NCBI GenBank assembly: GCA_018896025.1
Contig: JAHIND010000008.1
Location: 124,001-188,000, forward strand
Direction: 5' to 3'
DNA length: 64,000 bases
Source: Pseudomonadota bacterium
Lineage (GTDB): Bacteria > Desulfobacterota > Desulfarculia > Desulfarculales > Desulfarculaceae
Below, piece after piece: positions 50,815-59,070 of the stretch (the stretch's first letter is position 1; the number at the start of each line of letters is the position of its first letter). A program made the position numbers and the translations under genes. The notes beneath the pieces are model-generated. The model was not told the DNA's origin and made no database searches. It was given only the letters and a program-made list of their open reading frames with translations.

Positions 50815-51774
50815 GTGGATCTGTCAGTCGTCGTACCGATATTCAACGAGAGCGCCAACCTGGAGGCGCTGCACCAGGAGCTGCATCAGGCCCTGGAGCC
50901 CCTGGGACTGGACTACGAGGTGATCTACGTGGACGACGGCTCCCGGGACGACAGCTTCGACATCCTGGCCCGCCTGGCCAAGGACGAGCCCCGGGATGTG
51001 GTGGTGCGCCTGCGCAAGAACTTCGGCCAGACCGCGGCCATGAGCGCGGGCTTCGACCATGCCCAGGGCGACATCATCGTGACCATGGACGGGGACCTGC
51101 AAAACGATCCCCGCGACATCCCCAAGCTCTTGACCACGCTGGCCGACGGCTACGACATCGCGGCGGGCTGGCGGCACGACCGCCAGGACAAATACCTCTC
51201 GCGCAAGCTGCCCTCCAAGCTGGCCAACGGGCTCATCAGCAAGATCACCAAGGTGAAGCTGCACGACTATGGCTGCACCCTCAAGGCCTTCAGGGCCGAG
51301 GTGATCCAGAACGTGCGCCTCTACGGCGAGCTGCACCGCTTCATCCCGGCTATCGCCTCGCTCATGGGGGTGAACATCGCCGAGGTGAAGGTGAACCACC
51401 GCCCCCGCAAGGCGGGCAAGAGCAAGTACGGCATAGGGCGCACGCCCCGGGTGCTCCTGGACCTCATCACCGTGAAGTTCCTGTTGTCCTACTCCACCCG
51501 GCCCATCCAGATTTTCGGCCTGTGGGGGCTTTTCGCCTTCGGGGCCGGCTTTTTGTTGGGCCTGTACTACACCTGCCTGAAGTTCTTCGCCGGGGTTCCC
51601 CTGTGGGGCAAGCCCGGCTTGTTCCTGGCGATCTTGCTTTTGTTCATCGGGGTGCAGCTCATATGCATCGGCCTGTTGGGCGAGATGCAGGTGCGCACCT
51701 ATTACGAGGCCCAGGCCAAGCCCATCTACGCCGTGCGCCAGGTGATTAACTACACCCCCGCCCGGCGGGACTGA
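50815..51774 (+). CDS. GtrB/ArnC-like polyprenyl-phosphate glycosyltransferase (GT2, two C-terminal TMs)
   Basis: A 319-residue GT2. DLSVVVPIFNESANLEALH, VDDGSRDDSFDIL, MDGDLQNDPRDIPKLL and HRPRKAGKSKYG are the motifs of GtrB/ArnC-type bactoprenyl-phosphate transferases, followed by two C-terminal transmembrane helices (residues 235-258 and 270-292). It charges polyprenyl phosphate with a sugar at the cytoplasmic face. The GTG start follows the preceding TAA without a gap, so translation is likely coupled. GT-C enzymes elsewhere in the window are possible users of its product. Confidence 0.92.
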   Translation: MDLSVVVPIFNESANLEALHQELHQALEPLGLDYEVIYVDDGSRDDSFDILARLAKDEPRDVVVRLRKNFGQTAAMSAGFDHAQGDIIVTMDGDLQNDPRDIPKLLTTLADGYDIAAGWRHDRQDKYLSRKLPSKLANGLISKITKVKLHDYGCTLKAFRAEVIQNVRLYGELHRFIPAIASLMGVNIAEVKVNHRPRKAGKSKYGIGRTPRVLLDLITVKFLLSYSTRPIQIFGLWGLFAFGAGFLLGLYYTCLKFFAGVPLWGKPGLFLAILLLFIGVQLICIGLLGEMQVRTYYEAQAKPIYAVRQVINYTPARRD

Positions 51775-51817
51775 TCTCCCCTGGGGAGTGGCTTGGGCCC
51801 CCCACGAGGACCGCGCC

Positions 51818-52909
51818 TTGAAACTCATCTACGACCTTAGGCTGTTGACCGGCCAGATGCACGGCATGGCCCGCTATGCCCTGGAGCTCTTGCAGGCCAT
51901 GTTGGACCAGGAGCCGGAGCTGGCCGTGGGCGCCCTGGTGCGCAAGCCCGAGCACGCCCGCATGCTGCCCGCCGACCCCAGGGTGCTGGCCATCGCCGCC
52001 AACGTGGCCCCCTACGGCATCTCCAGCCAGATGAACATGCCCCGCCTGCTCAGCGGCCTGAAGCCCGAGATTTATCACTGCCCCTTTTACGCCCCGCCCG
52101 CCCGCTTCAACGGCCCCATGGTCTTCACCATCCACGACCTGATTCACCTGCGCTTCCCCAAGGACCATGGCCTGCGCTACCGCCTGTTCTATCTTTGGTT
52201 CGTATCTCCGGCGGCCAAGCGGGCCGGGGCGGTGCTGACCCCCAGCAAGCACTCCAAGCAGGACCTCATCGAACTCATGGGGGTGCCCGAGGGCAAGATA
52301 GTCCTCACCCCCAACGCGGCGGGCAAGGCCTTCAAGCCGCCCGCCAAGGGCGCCACGCCTCCCGCCGGTCTGCCCGCCCGCTACGTGCTGGGCGTGGGCA
52401 ACCCCAAGCGCCACAAGAACCTGGGCGCTCTGGTGGAGGCTCACCAGCAGTTGCGGCGCAACCCGCCCGGCGGCGTGGAGGTGCCCCCCCTGGTGGTGGT
52501 GGGGGTGGGGCCGGGCAAGGCCGACTGGGCCAAGCCCAGCGACCAACTGATCTTGCTGCCCTCCCTGGAAGACTCGGACCTGGCCCTGGCCTACGGCCTG
52601 GCCCGGGCGGTGGCGGTGCCCTCGCTCTACGAGGGCTTCGGCCTGCCCGCCCTGGAGGCCATGGCCTGCGGTGCGCCGGTGCTGGCCGCCAACCGGGCCT
52701 CCTTGCCCGAGGTGGTGGGCGAGGCCGGGCTGCTGGTGGAGCCCGACGCCGAGTCCCTGGCCCAGGGACTCGGGAGCTTGCTGGTCGATTCGGTCCTGGC
52801 CCAGCGCCTGCGCCAGGCCGGGCCGGGGCAGGCGGCCAAGTTCTCCTGGGCCCGCACCGCCAAGACCACCCTGGCCACCTACCGCCAGGTGGCGGCGAGG
52901 TGGCGGTGA
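51818..52909 (+). CDS. Family 4 glycosyltransferase
   Basis: A 363-residue GT-B enzyme. MKLIYDLRLLTGQMHGMARYALEL-type N-terminus with the glycine loop, FTIHDLIHLRFP in the first domain, and VPSLYEGFGLPALEAMACG in the second, which is the GT4 E-x7-E donor motif. The open frame begins at GTG 51788, but TTG 51818 has GAGGA seven bases upstream and gives the standard GT4 beginning. It acts in the cytoplasm on a lipid-linked acceptor. The next GT4 gene overlaps by four bases. Confidence 0.88.
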   Translation: MKLIYDLRLLTGQMHGMARYALELLQAMLDQEPELAVGALVRKPEHARMLPADPRVLAIAANVAPYGISSQMNMPRLLSGLKPEIYHCPFYAPPARFNGPMVFTIHDLIHLRFPKDHGLRYRLFYLWFVSPAAKRAGAVLTPSKHSKQDLIELMGVPEGKIVLTPNAAGKAFKPPAKGATPPAGLPARYVLGVGNPKRHKNLGALVEAHQQLRRNPPGGVEVPPLVVVGVGPGKADWAKPSDQLILLPSLEDSDLALAYGLARAVAVPSLYEGFGLPALEAMACGAPVLAANRASLPEVVGEAGLLVEPDAESLAQGLGSLLVDSVLAQRLRQAGPGQAAKFSWARTAKTTLATYRQVAARWR

Positions 52910-54081
52910 GCGTCTCCCCCCTGCCGCCGACCCTGGCCGGGGTCCGGGTGGTGCTGGTGCACGACTGGCTCACCGGCATGCGCGGGGGTGAAAAGGTGCT
53001 GGAGGCCCTATGCCGCATCTTTCCCCAGGCGCCGCTGTACACCCTTTTGCACGTGCCCGGCTCAGTGAGCAGCCTCATTGAGCAGCGGCCCATCCGCACC
53101 TCTTTTTTGCAGTCCCTGCCCCTGGCCCAAAAGCGCTACCGCCACTATCTGCCCTTGTTCCCCCAGGCGGTGAACTCGCTCAAGCTGCCGCCCTGCGACT
53201 TGGTGCTCTCCACCAGCCACTGCGTGGCCAAGGCGGTGCGTCCGCCCCGGGGATCGGTGCACGTGAGCTACCTGCACACCCCCATGCGCTACATCTGGGA
53301 CATGTACTCCGACTACTTCGGCCCCGGCCGTGGAGGGGCGGCCCGCTATGTTATGCCCCTTTTGCGCGGGCGGTTCCAGCGCTGGGACGTGTCCACCTGC
53401 GGCCGGGTGCATCATTTCCTGGCCAACAGCCGCCACGTTGCCCGGCGCATAGAGCGCCATTACGGACGCCAGGCCGAGGTGATTCACCCGCCAGTGGACG
53501 CCGGGCGCTTCGCCCCCTCGGCCTCGGTGGATAACTACTACCTGGTGGTCAGCGCCCTGGTGCCCTACAAACGGGTGGACCTGGCCATCCAGGCCTGCAA
53601 CCAGGCCGGGCGGCGGCTCATGGTGGTGGGCTCCGGCCCGGAAGAGGAGCGCCTCAGGGCCATGGCCGGGCCCACGGTGGAGTTCCTGGGCTGGGTGAGC
53701 GACGAGCATTTGGCCGGACTCTACGCCAAGGCTCGGGCCTTTTTGTTCCCCGGCGAGGAGGACTTCGGCATCACTCCCCTGGAGTCCATGGCCTCGGGCC
53801 GCCCTGTGGTGGCCTATGCCAAGGGCGGGGCCATGGAGACGGTGGTGGGTCTGCACGACCCGGCCGGACGGCCGCCCACCGGGGTGTTTTTTCACCGCCA
53901 GGAGGCGGACGCCCTGGCCACGGCCCTGGACCAGCTTGAGGCCAACCTGGACAGCTTCGACCCCCAGACCCTGGCCGAGCACGCGGCGGGCTTCGACACC
54001 AAGGTATTCATGCGCAAAATGAGCGCCTACCTGGCCGAGGCCCTGGCCGTCCCGGGCGTTGACCCGGCGGGGGAGCGATGA
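52906..54081 (+). CDS. Family 4 glycosyltransferase
   Basis: A 391-residue GT-B enzyme. The start is GTG 52906, overlapping the preceding stop as GTGA, with GAGG five bases before; the much longer open frame from 52195 is a shadow of the previous gene. GVRVVLVHDWLTGMRGGEKV opens the first domain, SYLHTPMRYIWDMYSDYF is a typical acceptor-side motif, and FPGEEDFGITPLESMASG is the donor-binding motif. It is the last gene of the operon; a terminator-like hairpin follows. Confidence 0.9.
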   Translation: MSVSPLPPTLAGVRVVLVHDWLTGMRGGEKVLEALCRIFPQAPLYTLLHVPGSVSSLIEQRPIRTSFLQSLPLAQKRYRHYLPLFPQAVNSLKLPPCDLVLSTSHCVAKAVRPPRGSVHVSYLHTPMRYIWDMYSDYFGPGRGGAARYVMPLLRGRFQRWDVSTCGRVHHFLANSRHVARRIERHYGRQAEVIHPPVDAGRFAPSASVDNYYLVVSALVPYKRVDLAIQACNQAGRRLMVVGSGPEEERLRAMAGPTVEFLGWVSDEHLAGLYAKARAFLFPGEEDFGITPLESMASGRPVVAYAKGGAMETVVGLHDPAGRPPTGVFFHRQEADALATALDQLEANLDSFDPQTLAEHAAGFDTKVFMRKMSAYLAEALAVPGVDPAGER

Positions 54082-54096
54082 TAGCTTTTTCCCAGC

Positions 54097-54145
54097 GGGC
54101 CGCTATAATGAGCGGCTCGGCGGCGTTTAGCGGCCCATATTTTTT
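54097..54145 (+). terminator. Terminator-like hairpin overlapping the trkA promoter
   Basis: GGGCCGCT (54097-54104) pairs exactly with AGCGGCCC (54129-54136), followed by ATATTTTTT. A shorter alternative stem uses the same left arm with AGCGGC (54111-54116). A perfect TATAAT (54104-54109) sits inside the loop of the short stem and would start trkA transcripts that lack the left arm; its -35 region is weak. Transcripts from the glycan operon contain both arms and would stop here. Confidence 0.5.
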
Positions 54146-54157
54146 GGGGAGGAATTC

Positions 54158-55519
54158 GTGCAAGTTCTGATAATCGGTGCGGGCGAGGTGGGCTTTCACA
54201 CCGCGCTCAGGTTGTCCCACGAAGGCCACCGGGTGGTGGTGGTGGACAGCCTGCCCGAGCGGGTGCGCCAGATATCTGAGCAGATGGACGTGCAGACCCT
54301 GGTGGGCCAGGGCTCCAGCCCGGCGGTGCTCAGGACCGCGGGGGTGCACAAGGCCGACCTGGTCCTGGTGGTCACCAACAGCGACGAGGTAAATCTGACC
54401 GCCTGCCGCTTCGCCCGGTTGCTGGCCCCGGCGGCCACCCTGATCGCCCGCATACGCAGCACCGACTATTTGGATTTTTTCGAGGAAGTGGGCGCGGCCA
54501 GCCTGGACGTGGATACGGTCATCAACCCCGAGCGGGAGGTGGCCATCCAGATCATGCAGTTCTTGGCGGTGCCCGCGGCCAGCAGCGTGGCTGACTTCGC
54601 CGGAGGCATGGTCAAGATGCTGGGGCTCAAGATTCCCCCCACCTGCGCCCACGTGGGCCATCCGCTGAGCGAATTGCGCATCGCCGGGGGGCCGCGCTTT
54701 TTGGTGGTGGCCATTGAGCGCGGCGGCAAGGTGATCATCCCCCGGGGCGACGACGTGATCCTTTCCGACGATCTGGCCTACGTGGTCACCCGCAGCGAGA
54801 ACATCGACCTGGTGGTGGAGCACTTCGGCCTGCAAAGCCAGCCGGTGCGCAACCTGGTGGTGGTGGGCGGCGGGGCCATCGGCCGCCTGGTGGCCCAGTG
54901 GGCCCGTGAGCGGGGCATCAAGATACGCATCATCGAAAAGAACGAAGCCCGCTGCGAGGCCCTGGTGGACCAGTTGGAGGACGTCACCATCTTGAACGGC
55001 GACGGCACCGACATGAGCCTGTTGGAAGAGGAGAACGTGGGCGCGGCCGACGTGTTCGCGGCGGTGACCGACGACGAGGAAGACAACGTGCTCATCGCCC
55101 TGCTGGGCCGCAAGATGGGCGCGCGCCGCACCATCGCTCGGGTGGCCCATTTGGGCTACGTGCCCCTGGTCAGCTCCCTGGGCCTGGACCTGGTGGTGAG
55201 CCCGCGCTTCGCGGCGGTGGGGGCCATTCTGCGCCACCTCAGAGCGGGCAAGGTCTTGAACGTGGCGCCGCTCAAGGACGAGGACACCGAGGTCATCGAG
55301 GTGGAGGCCCAGGAGACCAGCGAGGTGGTGGGCAAGCCGCTAAGCCAGGTGAACCTGCCCCAGGGATCGTTGGTGGCGGCGGTTATCCGCAAGGAATCGG
55401 TGGAGATCGCCACCGGCGACACCGTGGTGCAACCCGGCGACCGCATGGTGATCTTCGTCACCCGCAAGGTGCTCAAGAAGGTGGAAAAGCTTCTCACCGT
55501 GCGCCTGGAATACTTCTAG
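54158..55519 (+). CDS. trkA: Trk potassium uptake protein TrkA
   Basis: A 453-residue cytoplasmic regulatory subunit, the usual length. It has two RCK units: NAD-binding VLIIGAGEVGFHTALRL at the start and LVVVGGGAIGRLVAQW near residue 233, each followed by a TrkA-C domain (around residues 140-220 and 360-450). It binds NAD or ATP and gates the TrkH channel. The GTG start at 54158 has GGGGAGGA just upstream. The trkH gene follows 13 bases after its stop. Confidence 0.95.
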   Translation: MQVLIIGAGEVGFHTALRLSHEGHRVVVVDSLPERVRQISEQMDVQTLVGQGSSPAVLRTAGVHKADLVLVVTNSDEVNLTACRFARLLAPAATLIARIRSTDYLDFFEEVGAASLDVDTVINPEREVAIQIMQFLAVPAASSVADFAGGMVKMLGLKIPPTCAHVGHPLSELRIAGGPRFLVVAIERGGKVIIPRGDDVILSDDLAYVVTRSENIDLVVEHFGLQSQPVRNLVVVGGGAIGRLVAQWARERGIKIRIIEKNEARCEALVDQLEDVTILNGDGTDMSLLEEENVGAADVFAAVTDDEEDNVLIALLGRKMGARRTIARVAHLGYVPLVSSLGLDLVVSPRFAAVGAILRHLRAGKVLNVAPLKDEDTEVIEVEAQETSEVVGKPLSQVNLPQGSLVAAVIRKESVEIATGDTVVQPGDRMVIFVTRKVLKKVEKLLTVRLEYF

Positions 55520-55532
55520 AGAGAGGTTGGCC

Positions 55533-56984
55533 TTGGGCCTGGCTGTCGTCCTATCCCTTTTGGGGGTGCTGTGCATGGGCGTGGGGCTGTTCATGCTCCT
55601 GCCCCTGGGCATCGCCCTGTATTACGGCGAGGCCGGTTGGCACGCCTTTGCCGGTGGGGCCTTTGTCAGCCTCATTCTCGGCGCGGTGCTCTTTTGGCTT
55701 TTCCGCGACAAGAATAGCCGGGAGATGAACCACCGCCAGGGCTTGGCCATCGTGGGCATCTCCTGGGCCGTGGCCGGTCTGCTGGGCGCGCTGCCCTTTT
55801 ACCTCAGCGGGGAGTTCGCGGGCTTCGGGGACGCGGTGTTCGAGTCGGTGAGCGGATTCACCACCACCGGGGCCAGCGTGCTCACCAACGTGGAGGCCGC
55901 CTCCAAGGGGGTGCTTTTCTGGCGGGCGCTCACCCATTGGTTGGGGGGCATGGGCTTCATCGTGCTTTCCGTGGCCATCCTGCCCTTCGTGGGAGTGGGC
56001 GGGATGCAGCTTTTCAAGGCCGAGGTGCCCAGCCCCACCCCGGACCGCCTGGCCCCGCGCATCACCGACACCGCCAGCGTGTTGTGGAAGGTCTACGCGG
56101 CCATCACCGCCGCAGAGGTGGTGCTGTTGATGCTGGGGGGCATGGACTGGTTCGACGCCACCTGCCAGTCCTTCGCCACCATGGCCACCGGCGGCTTCTC
56201 CACCAAGAACGCCTCCATCGCCGGCTTTAACAGCGGCTACGTGGATGTGATCATCACCATCTTCATGATCCTGGCGGGCATGAACTTTACCCTGCACTTC
56301 CAGATGATGTGGCAAAAGCGCTGGAGCTGCTGGTGGCGCAACGAGGAATGGCGCACCTACATGTACCTGTGGCTGGGCGCGGGCCTGGTGGGCTTTTTGT
56401 CCCTGTTGTCCGAATCCGGCAAGGGCATTTGGGAGTCGATGCGCCTGGCCCTTTTCCAAAGCGCCACCATACTCACCACCACCGGCTTCGCCACCGCGGA
56501 CTACAGCCTGTGGCACCCGGTGGCCATCTCCTCCCTGGTGATCCTGATGTTCATCGGAGGGTCGGCGGGCTCCACCGGCGGCGGGCCCAAGGTCATGCGC
56601 CTGATGGTGGTGTTCAAGCAGGTCAAGGCCGAGCTCAGGCGCCTGGTGCACCCTCGGGTGGTGGCCCCGGTGCGCCTGGAGCACCACACCGTGGACCGGG
56701 CCATCGTGGCCTCGGTGTGGGGCTTCATGGGCGCTTACATGGCCTGCTTCCTGTTGGTGGGGGTCTTGCTCACGGCCATGGACCTGGATATGGTCACCTC
56801 CTTCACCGCCTCCATCGCCTGCCTGGGCAACATCGGCCCCGGCCTGGGCTCGGTGGGTCCGGCGGGCAACTACGCCCACCTGCCCCTGGCCGCCAAGTGG
56901 CTGCTGTCGCTGGCCATGATCGTGGGACGCCTGGAAGTTTATACTGTCTTAGTTCTCTTCTTGCCGGAGTTCTGGCGGGATTAG
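55533..56984 (+). CDS. trkH: Trk potassium uptake channel TrkH
   Basis: A 483-residue membrane channel. The four selectivity-filter loops are visible: SGFTTTGASVLT, ATGGFSTKNAS, LTTTGFATADY and CLGNIGPGLGSVGP. WLGGMGFIVLSVAILPFVGVGG is the conserved region after the first loop. It takes up potassium, driven by ions or gated by TrkA. I prefer TTG 55533, six bases after GAGAGG, over TTG 55527, which touches it. The hairpin repeat copy 3 and a terminator follow. Confidence 0.95.
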   Translation: MGLAVVLSLLGVLCMGVGLFMLLPLGIALYYGEAGWHAFAGGAFVSLILGAVLFWLFRDKNSREMNHRQGLAIVGISWAVAGLLGALPFYLSGEFAGFGDAVFESVSGFTTTGASVLTNVEAASKGVLFWRALTHWLGGMGFIVLSVAILPFVGVGGMQLFKAEVPSPTPDRLAPRITDTASVLWKVYAAITAAEVVLLMLGGMDWFDATCQSFATMATGGFSTKNASIAGFNSGYVDVIITIFMILAGMNFTLHFQMMWQKRWSCWWRNEEWRTYMYLWLGAGLVGFLSLLSESGKGIWESMRLALFQSATILTTTGFATADYSLWHPVAISSLVILMFIGGSAGSTGGGPKVMRLMVVFKQVKAELRRLVHPRVVAPVRLEHHTVDRAIVASVWGFMGAYMACFLLVGVLLTAMDLDMVTSFTASIACLGNIGPGLGSVGPAGNYAHLPLAAKWLLSLAMIVGRLEVYTVLVLFLPEFWRD

Positions 56985-56995
56985 ACGTCGGCTTC

Positions 56996-57101
56996 ACCAG
57001 ACTGCGGCATACGGCGTTATCGGCTGCGCTCAAGCCTCGACGTAGCTTTTGCTACGCCTACGGCTTTCGCTTGCCGAATGCCTTGTCTGCCACTGTCTGG
57101 T
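56996..57101 (+). repeat. Intergenic hairpin repeat, copy 3 (after trkH)
   Basis: A 106-base imperfect palindrome starting 11 bases after the trkH stop. The basal stem is ACCAGAC (56996-57002) with GTCTGGT (57095-57101). Inside are ACGGCGTTATCGGC opposite GCCGAATGCCTTGTC, AAGCC opposite GGCTT, and a tip GTAGC-TTTT-GCTAC. Where copy 1 has GGGCC/GGCCC this copy has AAGCC/GGCTT, so both sides changed together. Confidence 0.8.
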
Positions 57102-57119
57102 TGTGTCGCAGATAGCATC

Positions 57120-57163
57120 GCCGCCTCGGTGGAATTGACCTACCGAGACGGCTATTTGTTTTT
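57120..57163 (+). terminator. Rho-independent terminator after trkH
   Basis: GCCGCCTCGGT (57120-57130) pairs with ACCGAGACGGC (57142-57152) with one mismatch, followed by TATTTGTTTTT on the plus strand. The T-run overlaps the last codon of bioD on the other strand, so the trkAH and bio operons converge on it. Confidence 0.85.
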
Positions 57164-57887
57164 ACTTGGTGATTTCCAGAAGCGGCGACAGGTCCAGATT
57201 GTCGCGCACCGCTTGGCTTAGTGCCTCGCCGGTGAGCTGGTTGCGGGGGCCCAGGTAGGGCAGGGCGCCCATGAAGGGCGCGCCGCTGTACTCCACGATC
57301 AGGGCGTGGTTTTCCTTGACCGAGGGGTCGCCGGGATCGGCGGGCTGGGTGTGGCTGAAGACGAAGCCCACCACCGATAGGCCCGCGCCTTTCAGGGCCT
57401 CCAGGGTGAGCAGGGTGTGGTTGATGGTGCCCAAGCCGGGCCGGGCGGCCACCACCACCGGCAGGCCCAGCTCCACGGCCAGGTCCCGGAAGGTGGCTCC
57501 CGGCGCGATGGGCACCAGCAGGCCACCCACCCCCTCGATCACCCCGAACTCCTGGCCCGCCAGAAACTCCCGGCAGGATGCCGCCGAGGTGGCCAGGGAA
57601 AGCTCCACCCCTTCCTCACGGGCGGCGGCCAAGGGCGACAGGGGAGCCCGCAGGCACACCGGGTTGAGGGTGTGCAGCGGCTCCTTGAGGCCAACCAAGC
57701 GATCCAGCAAAAATACGTCCGGGCTCACCGGCCGGCCCTCGGGGCCGGGGGCGCACTCGCTGGCCAGGGGTTTGAGATAGCCCGCCGGTACTCCCGCCTG
57801 CCTTAGGCCCGCCACCAACGCCGCCGAGACCATGGTCTTGCCCGCGTCGGTGTCGGTGCCTATGACCACCACGCCCTTGGGGCTCAT
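57162..57887 (-). CDS. bioD: Dethiobiotin synthetase
   Basis: A 241-residue P-loop enzyme that closes the ureido ring of dethiobiotin from 7,8-diaminopelargonic acid, CO2 and ATP. The P-loop is VIGTDTDAGKTMVSAALVAG, the substrate lysine is in YLKPLAS, and VIEGVGGLLVPI is the family motif. The start is ATG 57887, overlapping the bioF stop as ATGA; the longer open frame is a bioF shadow. It is the last gene of the bioBAFD operon. Confidence 0.95.
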   Translation of the reverse strand: MSPKGVVVIGTDTDAGKTMVSAALVAGLRQAGVPAGYLKPLASECAPGPEGRPVSPDVFLLDRLVGLKEPLHTLNPVCLRAPLSPLAAAREEGVELSLATSAASCREFLAGQEFGVIEGVGGLLVPIAPGATFRDLAVELGLPVVVAARPGLGTINHTLLTLEALKGAGLSVVGFVFSHTQPADPGDPSVKENHALIVEYSGAPFMGALPYLGPRNQLTGEALSQAVRDNLDLSPLLEITK

Positions 57888-59068
57888 AGGCCCGCCTCCC
57901 GCGCGGCTTCCACCAAGGCTTGGGCCGCCTGCTCGATGTCCTGCTCCTCGTGAGCGGCGGTGACGGTCAGCCGGATGCGGCTGGCCCCCTGGGGCACCGT
58001 GGGCGGGCGCACCGCCGGGGCGAAGATCCCGCGCTGCCACAGTCCCCCGGCAACGTCCAGGGCGGCCTGAGCGCTGCCGGTGAGCACCGGCACGATGGGT
58101 CCGGCCTCGCAAGCCACCATGAGGCCCGCCTCGGCCAGGCGTCGGCGCAGCAGGGTGCTCAGGGCGTGCAGGTGATCGCGCCGCCAGGGCTCGGCGTCCA
58201 CCAGCTCCAGCCCGGCCATGGCCACCGCCGCTTGGGCCGGGGGAGGGGCGGTGGAGTAGAGCAGGGAGCGGGCTCCGTGCACCAGGGCGTCGATAACCTC
58301 CGGCGCTCCGGCCACGAAACCGCCCAGGCCGCCAAGGGCCTTGCTGAAGGTGCCGGCCATTACCACCTCTGGGGTGGGCTCCAGGCCGAAATGCTCCAGG
58401 GTGCCCCGGCCCGTCGCCCCCCACACCCCGGTGGCGTGGGCGTCGTCGATGACCAGCAGGGCGTTCTGCCGCCGGGCCGCCTGCAAGAGCGCGGGCACCG
58501 GAGCCAGGTCGCCGTCCATGGAAAACACCCCGTCGGTCACCAGCAGCTTGATGCCCCGCTCCGGGCCCTGGGCCAGCAGCGTCTCGGCCTGGGCCGCGTC
58601 GCCGTGGGGGTACACCTTGACCTCGGCATGGGACAAGCGGCAGGCGTCGATGAGGCTGGCGTGATTGAGCTGGTCGCTGACGATGAGGTCGCCCTGGGCG
58701 GCCAGGGTGCTCACCACCCCCAGGTTGGTCATGTAGCCGGTGGGGAAGAACAGCGCCGCCGGGGCGTGCTTGAAGCGGGCGATGGCCTGTTCCAACTCGA
58801 TGTGGGACTCCAGGGTGCCGGAGATGAGGCGGCTGGCCCCGGAGCCGGTGCCGCAGGCGGCGGCCGCTTCCTGGGCCGCCTGGGACAGGCGGGGATGCCC
58901 GGCCAGGCCCAGGTAGTCGTTGCTGGCCATCAATAGGCAGCGGCGGCCCCGCACCTGAACAAAGCGGCCGCAGGAGGGCCCCACCGAAACCAGGCGGCGG
59001 GTCAGGCCCTGGGCCTGCTGCCCGGCCACCCGCTCTTTGAGTAGTTCCAAGGGGGAGATCGCGCCCAT
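57884..59068 (-). CDS. bioF: 8-amino-7-oxononanoate synthase
   Basis: A 394-residue PLP enzyme that joins pimeloyl thioester and alanine. Landmarks are SNDYLGLAGHP, the VIDDAHATGVWG segment with the cofactor-binding Asp and His, and AGTFSKALGGLGGFVAG with the Schiff-base lysine. The start is ATG 59068, two bases after the bioA stop; the open frame upstream to 59701 is a shadow of bioA. It overlaps bioD by four bases. Confidence 0.95.
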   Translation of the reverse strand: MGAISPLELLKERVAGQQAQGLTRRLVSVGPSCGRFVQVRGRRCLLMASNDYLGLAGHPRLSQAAQEAAAACGTGSGASRLISGTLESHIELEQAIARFKHAPAALFFPTGYMTNLGVVSTLAAQGDLIVSDQLNHASLIDACRLSHAEVKVYPHGDAAQAETLLAQGPERGIKLLVTDGVFSMDGDLAPVPALLQAARRQNALLVIDDAHATGVWGATGRGTLEHFGLEPTPEVVMAGTFSKALGGLGGFVAGAPEVIDALVHGARSLLYSTAPPPAQAAVAMAGLELVDAEPWRRDHLHALSTLLRRRLAEAGLMVACEAGPIVPVLTGSAQAALDVAGGLWQRGIFAPAVRPPTVPQGASRIRLTVTAAHEEQDIEQAAQALVEAAREAGL

Positions 59069-59070
59069 GA

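Noticed and set aside
52195..52905. Long N-terminal extension of the last GT4 gene
   Set aside because: It is a shadow of the preceding GT4 gene; GTG 52906 gives a standard GT4 N-terminus and a GTGA overlap.
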